64,000 bases of DNA from JADGHX01 sp963837755. GTDB taxonomy: Bacteria > Pseudomonadota > Gammaproteobacteria > Steroidobacterales > Steroidobacteraceae. Below the pieces are notes generated by a model that ran no database searches, was not told where the DNA came from, and saw only the letters and a list, made by a program, of their open reading frames with translations. A program made the translations under genes and the position numbers. The DNA is taken from positions 496,001 to 560,000 of the forward strand of contig CAWIOP010000002.1 in NCBI GenBank assembly GCA_963837755.1, written 5' to 3'. Below are positions 35,945-44,666 of the stretch, piece after piece (the stretch's first letter is position 1; each line of letters opens with the position of its first letter).

Positions 35945-36132
35945 CCTGTCTACGGTTGCTTATGTGCAGAGCTACCGTTCGCAGGATGGCTATCGCTGCC
36001 TCGGGTCAGTGCAATCATGCTGGCTGCGGGCCGGGGGCCGGTGATAATCTCGATCCGTCCGTCGGCCACTACGATTACGCATCCACAGGCCGACAGCCGC
36101 AGTAGAGAGGTGGGGTTCACGTACGTTGATTG

Positions 36133-36172
36133 GGGCCCGGGGCGCGCGAGCGTCTTTCCGTCGGGCCCTTTT
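36133..36172 (+). terminator. Terminator or attenuator in the ilvD leader
   Basis: GGGCCCG (36133-36139) pairs with CGGGCCC (36162-36168) and TTTTATAT follows. It stands about 55 bases before ilvD and downstream of the only good promoter, so it is placed to control ilvD rather than to end the EamA gene 250 bases upstream. A matching leader peptide is not certain. Confidence 0.6.
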
Positions 36173-36225
36173 ATATATGTGTAGGTGCGAGAAGATCGGT
36201 GGGTAATGGTGTCGAGAAGCGAGTT

Positions 36226-37997
36226 TTGAGCAAGACGAAGGCCAAGTCGAAGACCCGTGCAGGCAAGAGCGCGCCGCAGGCCGCCTCGACGCGCGCGCAT
36301 TCCAGCCTGGTGGTCGATGGCCTGAGGGCCGCGCCCGCGCGCGCCATGCTGCGCGCGGTGGGCTTCCAGGACGCGGATTTCGGCAAGCCGCAGATCGGCA
36401 TCGCCTCCACCTGGGCGAATCTCACGCCCTGCAACATGCACATCGACGAGCTGGCGCGCGAAGCCGCCGCGGGCGCCGACGCGGCGGGCGGCAAGAGCGT
36501 GCTGTTCAACACCATCACCGTTTCCGACGGCATCTCGATGGGCACGCCCGGCATGCGCTACTCGCTGGTGTCGCGCGAGGTCATCGCCGACTCCATCGAG
36601 ACGGTGGTCGGCGCGGAAGGCTTCGACGGCTTCGTCGCCATCGGCGGCTGCGACAAGAACATGCCCGGCTGCGCCATGGCCATCGCGCGGCTCAATCGCC
36701 CGGCGGTGTTCGTCTACGGCGGCACCATCCGGCCGGGAGCGCACCGGCGCGACATCGTCTCGGTGTTCGAGGCGGTGGGCGGCACGCGCCGCCGGCAAGA
36801 TCAGCGACGCGCGAGCTGCTCGAAGTCGAGCGCACGGCGATCCCGGGCCCCGGCAGCTGCGGCGGCATGTACACCGCCAACACCATGGCCTCGGCCATCG
36901 AAGCGCTCGGGCTGTCGCTGCCCAACAGCTCCGCGCAGGAAGCGGTCGGCGAGCACAAGCGCGATGACTGCCGCCGCGCGGGCGAGGCGGTGGTTGCACC
37001 TGCTGCAAGGCCGGCATCACGCCCGCGCGACATCCTCACGCGCAAGGCGTTCGAGAACGCCATCACCGTGACGATCGCGCTGGGCGGCTCCACCAACGCC
37101 GTGCTGCACCTGCTGGCGATCGCGCACGAGGCGGGCGTGAAGCTCGCGCTGGACGACTTCACGCGCATCGGCAAGCGCGTGCCGGTGCTGGCCGACGTGC
37201 GCCCGAGCGGCCGGTACCTCATGTCGGAGCTCATCGCCATCGGCGGCATCCAGCCGCTGATGAAGACGCCTGCTGGACGCGGGCCTGCTGCACGGCGAGT
37301 GCCTGACCGTGACCGGCCGCACGCTGGCCGAGAACCTCGCGCGACGTGGCGGACGTATCCGCCGGGCCAGGACATCGTCCGGCCGCTTTCGCGATCCCAT
37401 CAAGAAGGACAGCCACCTCGTCGTGCTGTACGGCAACCTCGCGCCGGAAGGCGCGGTGGCGAAGATCACCGGCAAGGAAGGCCTGCAGTTCCGCGGCCCG
37501 GCGCGCGTGTTCGACGGCGAGGAGCGCGGCCACGGCGGCGATACTCGCGGGCGCGGTGCAGCGCCGGCGACGTGGTCGTGATTCGCTACGAGGGTCCGCG
37601 CGGCGGTCCCGGCATGCGGGAAATGCTCAGTCCCACCGGCGCCATCATGGGGCGGGGCCTGGGCGACAAGGTCGCGCTGATCACCGACGGGCGATTCTCC
37701 GGCGGCAGCCACGGCTTCGTGGTCGGACATATCGCCCCGGAAGCCGCGGTGGGCGGGCCGATTGGCCTTCTTCGCAACGGCGATGTTTTGACGATCGACG
37801 CGGAGAAACGCGTGATTCACGCGGATGTGTCGGCTGCGCAGTTGCGGCAGCGACGCGCCGCCTGGAAGCCGAAAAAGCCCTTCACCACGAGCGGCGTGCT
37901 CGGGAAATACGCTCGGCTCGTGAGCACGGCATCCACCGGCGCAGTGACAACCCGGGAAGAGGACGAGAAGGAAAGCGTACGGGGATCGCGAACTTGA
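36226..37997 (+). CDS. ilvD: Dihydroxy-acid dehydratase (frameshifted in the middle)
   Basis: An Fe-S dehydratase common to valine, leucine and isoleucine synthesis. I start at TTG 36226 (SKTKAKSKTRAGK), then LRAAPARAMLRAVGF; GTG at 36199 is an alternative. Motifs: GIASTWANLTPCNMHID and IGGCDKNMPGCAMA with cluster cysteines, VFVYGGTIRPG, GPGSCGGMYTANTMA with the third cysteine, LGGSTNAVLHLLA, VLYGNLAPEGAVAKITG, EGPRGGPGMREMLSPTGAI and DGRFSGGSHGFVVGH. The frame is intact to about 36780 and after 37600. Between these, indels occur at about 36790, 37000, 37270, 37345 and 37540. All three cluster cysteines are present. Confidence 0.87.
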
Positions 37998-38003
37998 GCG
38001 CTG

Positions 38004-38032
38004 TTGTCAATGTGCAGGGCACCGTTTACAGT
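38004..38032 (+). promoter_or_regulatory. Promoter of the tonB-exbBD cassette
   Basis: TTGTCA (38004-38009) and TACAGT (38027-38032) with an ideal 17-base spacer, lying just after ilvD. The transcript would have an untranslated leader of about 140 bases before tonB, in which I see no further structure. Confidence 0.55.
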
Positions 38033-38177
38033 TCTCGGGCTTTCGCCAATGCGGGCAGTGTGTTATCTCGTCAATCAGTAGAGACGCACTGCAAGCATCG
38101 GGATTGTCCGGGGGATTTCAAGTAACTATCGCGCCGGGCCGGCATTGCCGCCCCGGTGCGTCTGGCAGTTGAGACAA

Positions 38178-38810
38178 ATGGCCGCTTACGCACACGACTC
38201 AAGTTTTTTCTCCCGACGCGCGATCGTCCTGTTCGCCATCATCCTGATCCACGTTCTTCTTGGCTGGGTCTTCGCAACAGGCCTGGCTCGCAAAGCCATC
38301 CAGATGGTGGCGCCGCCGATCCAGACGGACATCATTGAAGAGGTCGAGGAACGCGATACACCCCCGCCCCCGCCCCCGCCCGAATTCGAGCGTCCCCCGG
38401 TTGAGGTCCCGCCCCCTGAAGTGTCGATCGACATTCCGGTGGATACCCAGACCTCCACGGCCATTACCGATGTGACCGACCGTCCGGTGCCGATGGCGCC
38501 GCCGCCGCCGCCGCCGCCAAAGGCTGTGAAGAAGCCGACGATCGGCAAGAACTTCCCGTCGTCCGAGGAGTACTACCCCGCCGCCTCCAAGCGCCTGGGC
38601 GAGGAAGGCTCCCCGACCGTCAAGGTGTGCGTTGGCCCGAACGGCAGGCCGAGCGAAGAGCCGACCATCGCGCAGTCCTCGGGAAGCACGCGTCTGGATG
38701 AAGGGGCGATCAAGCTCGCAAAAGCGGGCCGGTACGTAGCCGGGTCCGTCGACGGGCAGCCCACCACGGACTGCTTCAATTTTCGCGTGAAATTCGAACT
38801 GAAGAACTGA
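38178..38810 (+). CDS. tonB: Energy transducer TonB
   Basis: A 210-residue inner-membrane-anchored periplasmic protein that carries proton-motive energy to outer-membrane receptors. It has a short cytosolic N-terminus, a membrane helix with the SxxxH motif (SRRAIVLFAIILIHVLLGWV), and a Pro-rich spacer with two runs of seven prolines. A C-terminal TonB domain contains SSEEYYPAASKRLGEEGSPT and VKVCVGPNGRPSEEPTIAQS, and ends FRVKFELKN. Two Cys in the C-terminal domain could form a disulfide. The start MAAYAHD (38178) is preferred over an upstream frame opening at 38145. It heads the exbB-exbD-exbD-TPR cassette. Confidence 0.93.
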   Translation: MAAYAHDSSFFSRRAIVLFAIILIHVLLGWVFATGLARKAIQMVAPPIQTDIIEEVEERDTPPPPPPPEFERPPVEVPPPEVSIDIPVDTQTSTAITDVTDRPVPMAPPPPPPPKAVKKPTIGKNFPSSEEYYPAASKRLGEEGSPTVKVCVGPNGRPSEEPTIAQSSGSTRLDEGAIKLAKAGRYVAGSVDGQPTTDCFNFRVKFELKN

Positions 38811-38867
38811 TAACTCTTACGTAGATGCCGGGCCCCGTGCCCGGTCTTTTTTCGATCGAGGAAATCT

Positions 38868-39629
38868 ATGGAAAACCAAGCCACCGCAATCGTAGAGAAT
38901 CCGTATGGCCCGGCCGCAATGTGGGCGCAGGGCGACTTCGTCACCCGCGGCACCCTCATCATCCTGGCGGTGATGTCCCTGTTCTCCTGGTACATCATGC
39001 TCACGAAGATCTGGGACCAGCGAAAGCTGCGCATGTCCGCCAGGGTCGTCGATAAGGGCTTCTGGAATGCCCCGACCGTCAAGGAAGGCGTCGAGCGCCT
39101 GAAGAAGGGCGACGACTTCCGTAACATCGCCGAAGACGGCCTGCGCGCCGCCTCCCACCACGACGGTCGCCTCACGGACCGCATCGACCTGCACGAGTGG
39201 ATCACCATGTCGCTGCAGCGTTCGGTCGAAGTGGTGAACAGCAAACTGCAGACCGGCCTTGCGTTCCTCGCCACGGTCGGCTCCACGGCGCCATTCATTG
39301 GTCTGTTCGGCACGGTGTGGGGTATCTATCACGCCCTCATCGCCATCGGGCTCGCCGGCCAGGCGTCGATCGACAAGGTTGCCGGCCCCGTCGGTGAAGC
39401 GCTGATCATGACCGCGTTCGGTCTGTTCGTCGCCGTGCCGGCCGTGCTCGGTTACAACTGGCTGATCCGTCGTAACAAGATGGTGCAGGATAGCCTGCGG
39501 AACTTTGCTTCCGACCTGCATGCCTACCTCATCAGCGGCGCCCGCGTGGGTATTACTGACGCGTCGGCCACACCCGCTGCCGGTGGTGCCCGTCCTGTTG
39601 CCGCGCCTGCGGCTGCGGTTCGCAAGTAA
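38868..39629 (+). CDS. exbB: MotA/TolQ/ExbB proton-channel protein
   Basis: An inner-membrane channel subunit of 253 residues that drives TonB. Three membrane segments are visible: near residues 25-45 (TLIILAVMSLFSWYIMLTKI), near 125-150 (GLAFLATVGSTAPFIGLFGT) and near 170-195 (EALIMTAFGLFVAVPAVLGY). The TVGSTAPFIGLFGTVWGI motif is the family signature. The C-terminus is an Ala/Pro-rich tail. It lies 57 bases after tonB and 62 before the first exbD. Confidence 0.95.
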   Translation: MENQATAIVENPYGPAAMWAQGDFVTRGTLIILAVMSLFSWYIMLTKIWDQRKLRMSARVVDKGFWNAPTVKEGVERLKKGDDFRNIAEDGLRAASHHDGRLTDRIDLHEWITMSLQRSVEVVNSKLQTGLAFLATVGSTAPFIGLFGTVWGIYHALIAIGLAGQASIDKVAGPVGEALIMTAFGLFVAVPAVLGYNWLIRRNKMVQDSLRNFASDLHAYLISGARVGITDASATPAAGGARPVAAPAAAVRK

Positions 39630-39691
39630 CACTACGTGGCAACCCGTAGCGTTCAGACCCTGACCGCGGCAAAGGCCGGAGGTAGCTGACG

Positions 39692-40129
39692 ATGTCTATG
39701 AATGTGGGCAGTCCCGACGATGCCTCAGAGCTGAACTCCACCATCAACACCACGCCTCTGGTGGATGTGATGCTGGTGCTGCTCATCATCTTCCTGATCA
39801 CGATTCCCGTGATCACGAAGACCGTGGTCACGAACCTGCCGAAGGCCGCGAACATTCCCACGCAGACGAAGCCGGAGAACGTCACCGTTGAGGTCGACAC
39901 CAAGGGCACGCTCTACTGGAATGGCAAGCTGCTCAGGGATCGGTCCGAACTGCTGGAGCTGATCAAACAGGCGGCGGTGCTGACACCCCAGCCGGAATTG
40001 CACATCCGTGCGGACAATGAGACGCGGTATGAAGCGGTGGGCCGCGTCATCTACACGATCCAGCGCGGAGGTCTGATCAAGGTTGGGTTCATCACCGAGC
40101 CTCAGCTCGGGCAAGTCGCGGTGCGTTGA
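39692..40129 (+). CDS. exbD: ExbD/TolR-family biopolymer transport protein, first copy
   Basis: A 145-residue protein with one N-terminal membrane helix and a periplasmic domain. The helix contains the essential Asp in NTTPLVDVMLVLLIIFLITI, near residue 26. The periplasmic part ends RVIYTIQRGGLIKVGFITEP. It partners with ExbB to gate proton flow. The start MSMNVGSPDD is shared almost word for word with the next gene (MSMNVGATEG), a sign of tandem duplication. Confidence 0.95.
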   Translation: MSMNVGSPDDASELNSTINTTPLVDVMLVLLIIFLITIPVITKTVVTNLPKAANIPTQTKPENVTVEVDTKGTLYWNGKLLRDRSELLELIKQAAVLTPQPELHIRADNETRYEAVGRVIYTIQRGGLIKVGFITEPQLGQVAVR

Positions 40130-40142
40130 GGAGTTCGTTTCC

Positions 40143-40565
40143 ATGTCAATGAATGTAGGTGCTACCGAAGGCGAGCCGATGTGTGACATGAACACGACGC
40201 CGCTGATCGACGTAATGCTGGTGCTGCTGATCATGTTCATCATCACCATTCCGATCATGACGCACGCCGTGAAGCTGGACATGCCCCAGCCGAACAACGC
40301 GCCGCCGCCGGCCGTGCGGCCGGAAGTGATCGATCTCGAGGTGGACTTCGATGGCACCGTGGTATGGAACGGCACGGTGGTCCCGAGCATTCAGACGCTG
40401 GAGACCTATTTCCGCTCCGAGTCCGGCAAGGATCCCCAGCCGGAGATTCATCTGCGTCCCGACCGTCGTGCCAAGTACGGCTCGGTGGCGATTGTGCTGG
40501 CCTCGGCACAGCGCAACCACATGAAGAAAATCGGGTTCGTGAACACGTCGGAGTTCCGGGACTAG
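40143..40565 (+). CDS. exbD: ExbD/TolR-family biopolymer transport protein, second copy
   Basis: A 140-residue paralogue of the preceding gene, 13 bases downstream. NTTPLIDVMLVLLIMFIITI keeps the channel Asp. The periplasmic parts of the two differ more than the membrane parts (this one ends HMKKIGFVNTSEFRD), suggesting a heteromeric ExbD assembly. I use the ATG at 40143; the frame opens earlier inside the first copy. Confidence 0.95.
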   Translation: MSMNVGATEGEPMCDMNTTPLIDVMLVLLIMFIITIPIMTHAVKLDMPQPNNAPPPAVRPEVIDLEVDFDGTVVWNGTVVPSIQTLETYFRSESGKDPQPEIHLRPDRRAKYGSVAIVLASAQRNHMKKIGFVNTSEFRD

Positions 40566-40566
40566 C

Positions 40567-41805
40567 ATGAAAGTCACATCGAAGCTGGTAGCGGCTCTGG
40601 CAGCGAGCGCCGTCATTCTGGGCGCGGGGCTGGCGAGCCCCGCGTGGTCCGCCGACGAGAAGCCCAAGGTGAGCAAGGCGGCCGCCAAGCCCCTGAAGGC
40701 GGCTCAGGAGGCGATGAATGCCAAGAAATATCCGGAAGCGCTCGCGAAGCTGAAGGAAGTCGAGGCCATCCCGGGCAGGTCGCCCTACGACACCCATCTC
40801 CTGAACGAGATGTATGGCTTCGTCTACGTGCGCACCCAGCAATACCCGGAGGCCGCCAAGGCCCTCGAGTTGGGGCTGTCGTCCGGTTTCCTGGAGGAGT
40901 CGGAGATCCCGAATCGCGTGCGCGCGCTTGCGCAGGTGAACTACCAGATCAAGAACTTCGACAAGGCCATCGAGTTCGGCAACCGTGCCGTCAAGGGCGG
41001 CTACGCCGATGACGACATGTACACGCTCGTCGGCCAGGCGTACTACATCAAGGGCGACTACAAGGGCACCATCAAGTTCGTCGACGACTACGTCACGGGC
41101 CAGGTGAAGGCCGGCAAGGAGCCCAAGGAACAGTCGCTGCAGCTCATCATGAGCTCGTGCGTGAAGATCGACGACAGCGAGTGCACCACGCGTGCGCTCG
41201 AGCGCCTCGTGTCTTATCACCCGAAGACGGAGTACTGGCAGAACCTGCTGTATTCCATGTTCCAGCAGGAAGGCCAGACGGACAAGAGCCTGCTGCACGT
41301 GTACCGCCTCGCCTCCGAGGTAGACGTGCTGAAGCGTCCGGACGATTACACCGAGTTCGCGCAGCTTGCCATCGAGGCAGGCTCGCCCGGTGAGGCGCAG
41401 GCCATCCTCGAGAAGGGCATGCAGAAGAATGTCTTCACCGACGCTCGCCTGCTCGACCGCAACAAGCGCCTGCTCGACAGCGCCAGGAAGCAGGCGGCCG
41501 CCGACCAGGCGAGCCTCGACAAGATCGCGAAGGACGCTGCCGCCGGCAAGACCGGTGACAAGGACGTGAGCGTCGGGCTCGCGTACCTCAGCTACAAGCA
41601 GTACGCCAAGGCTGTCGAAGCCATCAATCGTGGCTTGGGCAAGCCCGGCGTGCAGAATGAGGGCGAAGCGCGCCTGCTGCTCGGCATTGCCGAGCTCGGC
41701 GCGGGTAACAAGGAAGAAGCGCAGAAGGCGTTCAATGCCGTCAAGGGCGACGCCAAACTCGAGCGCATCGCAAACCTGTGGAGCCTGCACGCCCGCCAGG
41801 CGTGA
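40567..41805 (+). CDS. Periplasmic TPR protein of the TonB cassette, copy 1
   Basis: 412 residues. The Sec signal peptide MKVTSKLVAALAASAVILGA is followed by a likely cut after AWSA (residue 29). The mature part is helical with tetratricopeptide-like units (YPEALAKLKEVEAIPG; YPEAAKALELGLSSG; FDKAIEFGNRAVKGGYADDD). It begins one base after the second exbD, so it belongs to the same operon. Similar TPR proteins follow tonB-exbBDD in related bacteria, and a scaffolding role near the energising complex is plausible but inferred. It is strongly similar throughout to the gene at 42372, for example identical GDKDVSVGLAYL near the C-terminus. Confidence 0.88.
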   Translation: MKVTSKLVAALAASAVILGAGLASPAWSADEKPKVSKAAAKPLKAAQEAMNAKKYPEALAKLKEVEAIPGRSPYDTHLLNEMYGFVYVRTQQYPEAAKALELGLSSGFLEESEIPNRVRALAQVNYQIKNFDKAIEFGNRAVKGGYADDDMYTLVGQAYYIKGDYKGTIKFVDDYVTGQVKAGKEPKEQSLQLIMSSCVKIDDSECTTRALERLVSYHPKTEYWQNLLYSMFQQEGQTDKSLLHVYRLASEVDVLKRPDDYTEFAQLAIEAGSPGEAQAILEKGMQKNVFTDARLLDRNKRLLDSARKQAAADQASLDKIAKDAAAGKTGDKDVSVGLAYLSYKQYAKAVEAINRGLGKPGVQNEGEARLLLGIAELGAGNKEEAQKAFNAVKGDAKLERIANLWSLHARQA

Positions 41806-41848
41806 TCGGCTTCCTGCAGGCGACCCGTTTCAGATAGAGGCCAGGCGG

Positions 41849-42331
41849 ATGACCATCAAGTCGGGCGATAGCATGCCTTCGGGCAAGCTGAAGACCATGA
41901 CGGCGGACGGCCCGAAGGACATCTCCACCGACGAGCTTTTCAAGGGCAGGAAAGTGGTGCTGTTCTCGGTGCCCGGCGCGTTCACGCCGACGTGCGATGC
42001 GAAGCATCTGCCGGGCTTCATCCAGAACGCGGAAGCGCTCGAGGCCAAGGGCGTGGACACGATCGCCTGCATGGCCGTGAACGACGTGTTCGTGATGAAC
42101 GCCTGGGGCAAGCATTCGAACGCCGGCGACAAGGTGCTGATGCTGGCAGACGGCAACGGCGACTATGCTCGCGCGCTGGGCCTTGAGCTCGACGCGCGCG
42201 GCTTCGGCATGGGCACGCGCGGTCAGCGCTTCGCCATCGTCGTGGAAAACGGAGTGGCGAAGACGGTGAACGTCGAGGCGCCGGGACAATTCAAAGTATC
42301 GACGGCCGAGTATCTCCTCGGCCAACTCTAG
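41849..42331 (+). CDS. Peroxiredoxin, Prx5/AhpE-glutaredoxin-type
   Basis: A 160-residue thiol peroxidase. The peroxidatic Cys49 lies in VPGAFTPTCDAKHLPGF and a second Cys74 in DTIACMAVND. AWGKHSNAGDKVLMLADGNG and a C-terminal VNVEAPGQFKVSTAEYLL complete the Prx5 pattern. No signal peptide is visible, so it should be cytosolic, unlike the two exported TPR proteins on either side. The ATG at 41849 has an AGG seven bases upstream. The frame is open upstream into the TPR gene without similarity. Confidence 0.93.
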   Translation: MTIKSGDSMPSGKLKTMTADGPKDISTDELFKGRKVVLFSVPGAFTPTCDAKHLPGFIQNAEALEAKGVDTIACMAVNDVFVMNAWGKHSNAGDKVLMLADGNGDYARALGLELDARGFGMGTRGQRFAIVVENGVAKTVNVEAPGQFKVSTAEYLLGQL

Positions 42332-42371
42332 CGAACCCGACCTTCGGGTGCGCTCACGGAGCTGGAAGAGC

Positions 42372-43604
42372 ATGAAGAAAGTGAATTCCCTGACGGCGCT
42401 TTTCATGAGCGCCGTCTTCGTCTTGGGCGCCGGCATTGCAGTGCCCGCGACTGCGCAGGGCAAGCCTACCAACAGCAAGGTGGCCGCGAAGCCGCTCAAG
42501 GCGGCGAAGGACTCCCTCGATGCCAAGCGCTATCCGGACGCCATCGTCAAGCTGAAGGAAGTGCAGGCGCTGTCGGGCAAGAACGCTTACGATGACTTCC
42601 TCATCAACGAGATGCTGTCGTATGCCTACGTGCGCACCAATCAGTACGCGGAAGCGGTGAAGGTGCTCGAGCCGATGCTCGACTCCGAGTTCGTGCCGAG
42701 GGCCGACGTGCCCAAGCGCGTGCGGCAGTTGGTGCAGCTCAACTACCAGCTCAAGAACTACGACAAGGTCATCGCGCTCGGCGACCGCGCAACCAGGGGC
42801 GGCTACGCCGACGATGAGATGCTCACGTGGATCGGCCAGGCGTATTACCTGAAGGGCGACTACAAGGGCTCCGCGAGGTTCGTCGAGGCTTACGTCAACA
42901 GCCAGCTCAAGGCCGGCAAGAAGCCCAAGGAACAAACGCTCATCCTCGTGCAGAGCGCGTGCACCAAGACCGAAGACGGCGCGTGTCTGCAGCGCACCTA
43001 TGAGCACCTCGTCACGTACTACCCGAAGGCGCAGTACTGGCAGAACCTCGTGGACGCAATGTACCACCAGCAGTCCGGGGCTGACGCGAACCTGCTGCAG
43101 GTCTATCGGCTGGCGGCCGCGGTCGACGTGCTGAAGAAGCCGAGCGATTTCACCGAGTATGCGCAGCTCGCACTCGATGCCGGCTCGGCCGGCGAGGCGA
43201 AGAGCGTGCTGGAAAAGGGCTTCGAGAAGAAAGTCTTCATCGAGAAGCGCGACGTGGATCGTAACAACCGCCTGCTCGAGACCGCCAGGAAACAGGTTGC
43301 CGCCGACCAGGCGGCGCTGGCGAAGAAGGCCAGCGAGGCCGCCGCGGGCAAGGCCGGCGACAAGGACGTGAGCGTCGGGCTTGCATACCTGGGCTACCAG
43401 CAGTACGACAAAGCCGTCGAGGCCATCAACCGTGGCCTGACCAAGCCGGGAATCCGGAACCCCGCTGACGCGAAGCTGCTGCTGGGCATCGCAGAGCTGC
43501 GCGCCGGTCGCAAGGACGAGGCTCGCAAGACTTTCAGGCAGGTGAAGGGCGATCCCACGCTGGAGCGCCTCGCAAACCTCTGGTCGCTGCACTCGCAGGC
43601 GTAG
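42372..43604 (+). CDS. Periplasmic TPR protein, copy 2
   Basis: 410 residues, paralogous to the gene at 40567. Signal peptide MKKVNSLTALFMSAVFVLGA has a likely cut after PATA (residue 28). Aligned blocks include KVAAKPLKAAKDSLDAKRYP against KAAAKPLKAAQEAMNAKKYP, GGYADDEMLTWIGQAYYLKG against GGYADDDMYTLVGQAYYIKG, and TPR-like units throughout. Both share the ending NLWSLH. The pair flanks the peroxiredoxin gene, so duplication was followed or accompanied by its insertion. Function is unknown beyond probable protein-protein contacts in the periplasm. Confidence 0.88.
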   Translation: MKKVNSLTALFMSAVFVLGAGIAVPATAQGKPTNSKVAAKPLKAAKDSLDAKRYPDAIVKLKEVQALSGKNAYDDFLINEMLSYAYVRTNQYAEAVKVLEPMLDSEFVPRADVPKRVRQLVQLNYQLKNYDKVIALGDRATRGGYADDEMLTWIGQAYYLKGDYKGSARFVEAYVNSQLKAGKKPKEQTLILVQSACTKTEDGACLQRTYEHLVTYYPKAQYWQNLVDAMYHQQSGADANLLQVYRLAAAVDVLKKPSDFTEYAQLALDAGSAGEAKSVLEKGFEKKVFIEKRDVDRNNRLLETARKQVAADQAALAKKASEAAAGKAGDKDVSVGLAYLGYQQYDKAVEAINRGLTKPGIRNPADAKLLLGIAELRAGRKDEARKTFRQVKGDPTLERLANLWSLHSQA

Positions 43605-43666
43605 GCGCCAGCGCTACGCCGGCGCGTCCCGCCGCCGGTGCGTAAGCGCCGCATACGCCACTAACG

Positions 43667-43702
43667 AAAAGGGCGGCGCGACTCAGGTCGCGCCGCCCTT
43701 TT
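43667..43702. terminator. Bidirectional intrinsic terminator
   Basis: A perfect 16-base stem, AAAAGGGCGGCGCGAC and its complement, over loop TCAG, with A-run and T-run on the two sides. It lies between the TPR gene (plus) and etfA (minus), which converge, and should stop both transcripts. Confidence 0.92.
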
Positions 43703-43721
43703 CAGTTGAGGCCGGATACGG

Positions 43722-44666
43722 CTACTTGCCCAGCAGCCGCTCCAGCTCGGGCAGGATCTGGAACAGGTCCCCCACCAGGCCGTAGTCCGCCACTTCGAAG
43801 ATCGGCGCTTCCGAATCCTTGTTGATCGCCACGATGGTGCGTGCGTCCTTGATGCCGGTGAGGTGCTGGATGGCGCCAGAGATGCCCACGGCAACGTAGA
43901 GCTCGGGCGCGATGATCTTGCCGGTCTGGCCCACCTGCAGGTCGTTCGGGGCGTAGCCCGCGTCCACGGCCGCGCGTGAGGCCCCTACAGCCGCGCCGAG
44001 TTTGTCGGCAAGCTTGTAGAGGATGTTGAAGTTCTCGGCGCTACCGAGCGCACGTCCGCCTGAAATCACACGTTTAGCCGTCTGCAGATCTGGCCGGTCG
44101 GACTTCGCCGCCGAGACCGACACGAAACGAGTGTGCGTGGGTAGGCTGGCGCCCCCGGCGGCGGCTTCGACCGCGGCGCTGCCACCTTCCGCCGCAGCCT
44201 CGAACGACGCCGTGCGAACCGTCGCGACCACCTTGGTGCCAGCGTCGACTTCCACCGTCAGGATGGAATTGCCGGCGTAGATCGGCCGACGGAACCGCGT
44301 GGCGCTCTCCACCGCCATCACATCGCTGATCTGCGCGGTGTCGAGCAGGGCCGCGACGCGCGGCATGAGGTCTTTGCCGAACGTGTTGGAAGGCCCGAAC
44401 ACATGGGTATAGGGCCCCGCGATGGCTGCAATCTGCGGCGCTATGACCGCCGCTAGTGCGTGTGCGTTGGCAGGGTTCTCCAGCTTCACCACCTTAGTCA
44501 CGTTCCGCAGGCGAGCCGCCTGCGCCGCGACGGTGGACGCCTCAGCAGCGCACACCGCAATGGTGATCTCGGCACCCGGGATGGCATGGGCGCAGGTGAC
44601 GCACTTGGCCGTGCTGGCGTTGAGAGTGGTGCCGTCATGCTCGGCGACGATCAGAACCTTGCTCAT
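43722..44666 (-). CDS. etfA: Electron transfer flavoprotein alpha subunit
   Basis: A 314-residue FAD-binding subunit. With EtfB it accepts electrons from acyl-CoA and other dehydrogenases and passes them to ETF-quinone oxidoreductase. The C-terminal FAD domain contains RVISGGRALGSAENFNIL, GASRAAVDAGYAPNDLQVGQ, TGKIIAPELYVAVGISGAIQ and INKDSEAPIFEVADYGLVGD. Its ATG overlaps the etfB stop by four bases. The oxidoreductase gene is not in the window. Confidence 0.95.
   Translation of the reverse strand: MSKVLIVAEHDGTTLNASTAKCVTCAHAIPGAEITIAVCAAEASTVAAQAARLRNVTKVVKLENPANAHALAAVIAPQIAAIAGPYTHVFGPSNTFGKDLMPRVAALLDTAQISDVMAVESATRFRRPIYAGNSILTVEVDAGTKVVATVRTASFEAAAEGGSAAVEAAAGGASLPTHTRFVSVSAAKSDRPDLQTAKRVISGGRALGSAENFNILYKLADKLGAAVGASRAAVDAGYAPNDLQVGQTGKIIAPELYVAVGISGAIQHLTGIKDARTIVAINKDSEAPIFEVADYGLVGDLFQILPELERLLGK

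Noticed and set aside
35881..36105. A 62-codon frame (35917-36105) as a small gene before ilvD
   Set aside because: No recognisable family, no ribosome site, and it overlaps the likely promoter; it reads as leader RNA.
38340..38530. Proline-codon repeats in tonB as a tandem-repeat or CRISPR-like array
   Set aside because: They encode the ordinary Pro-rich spacer of TonB.
42354..43592. Long antisense frames over both TPR genes (also 40255-41790)
   Set aside because: They mirror the codon bias of the paralogous sense genes; the sense products have signal peptides and TPR pattern.
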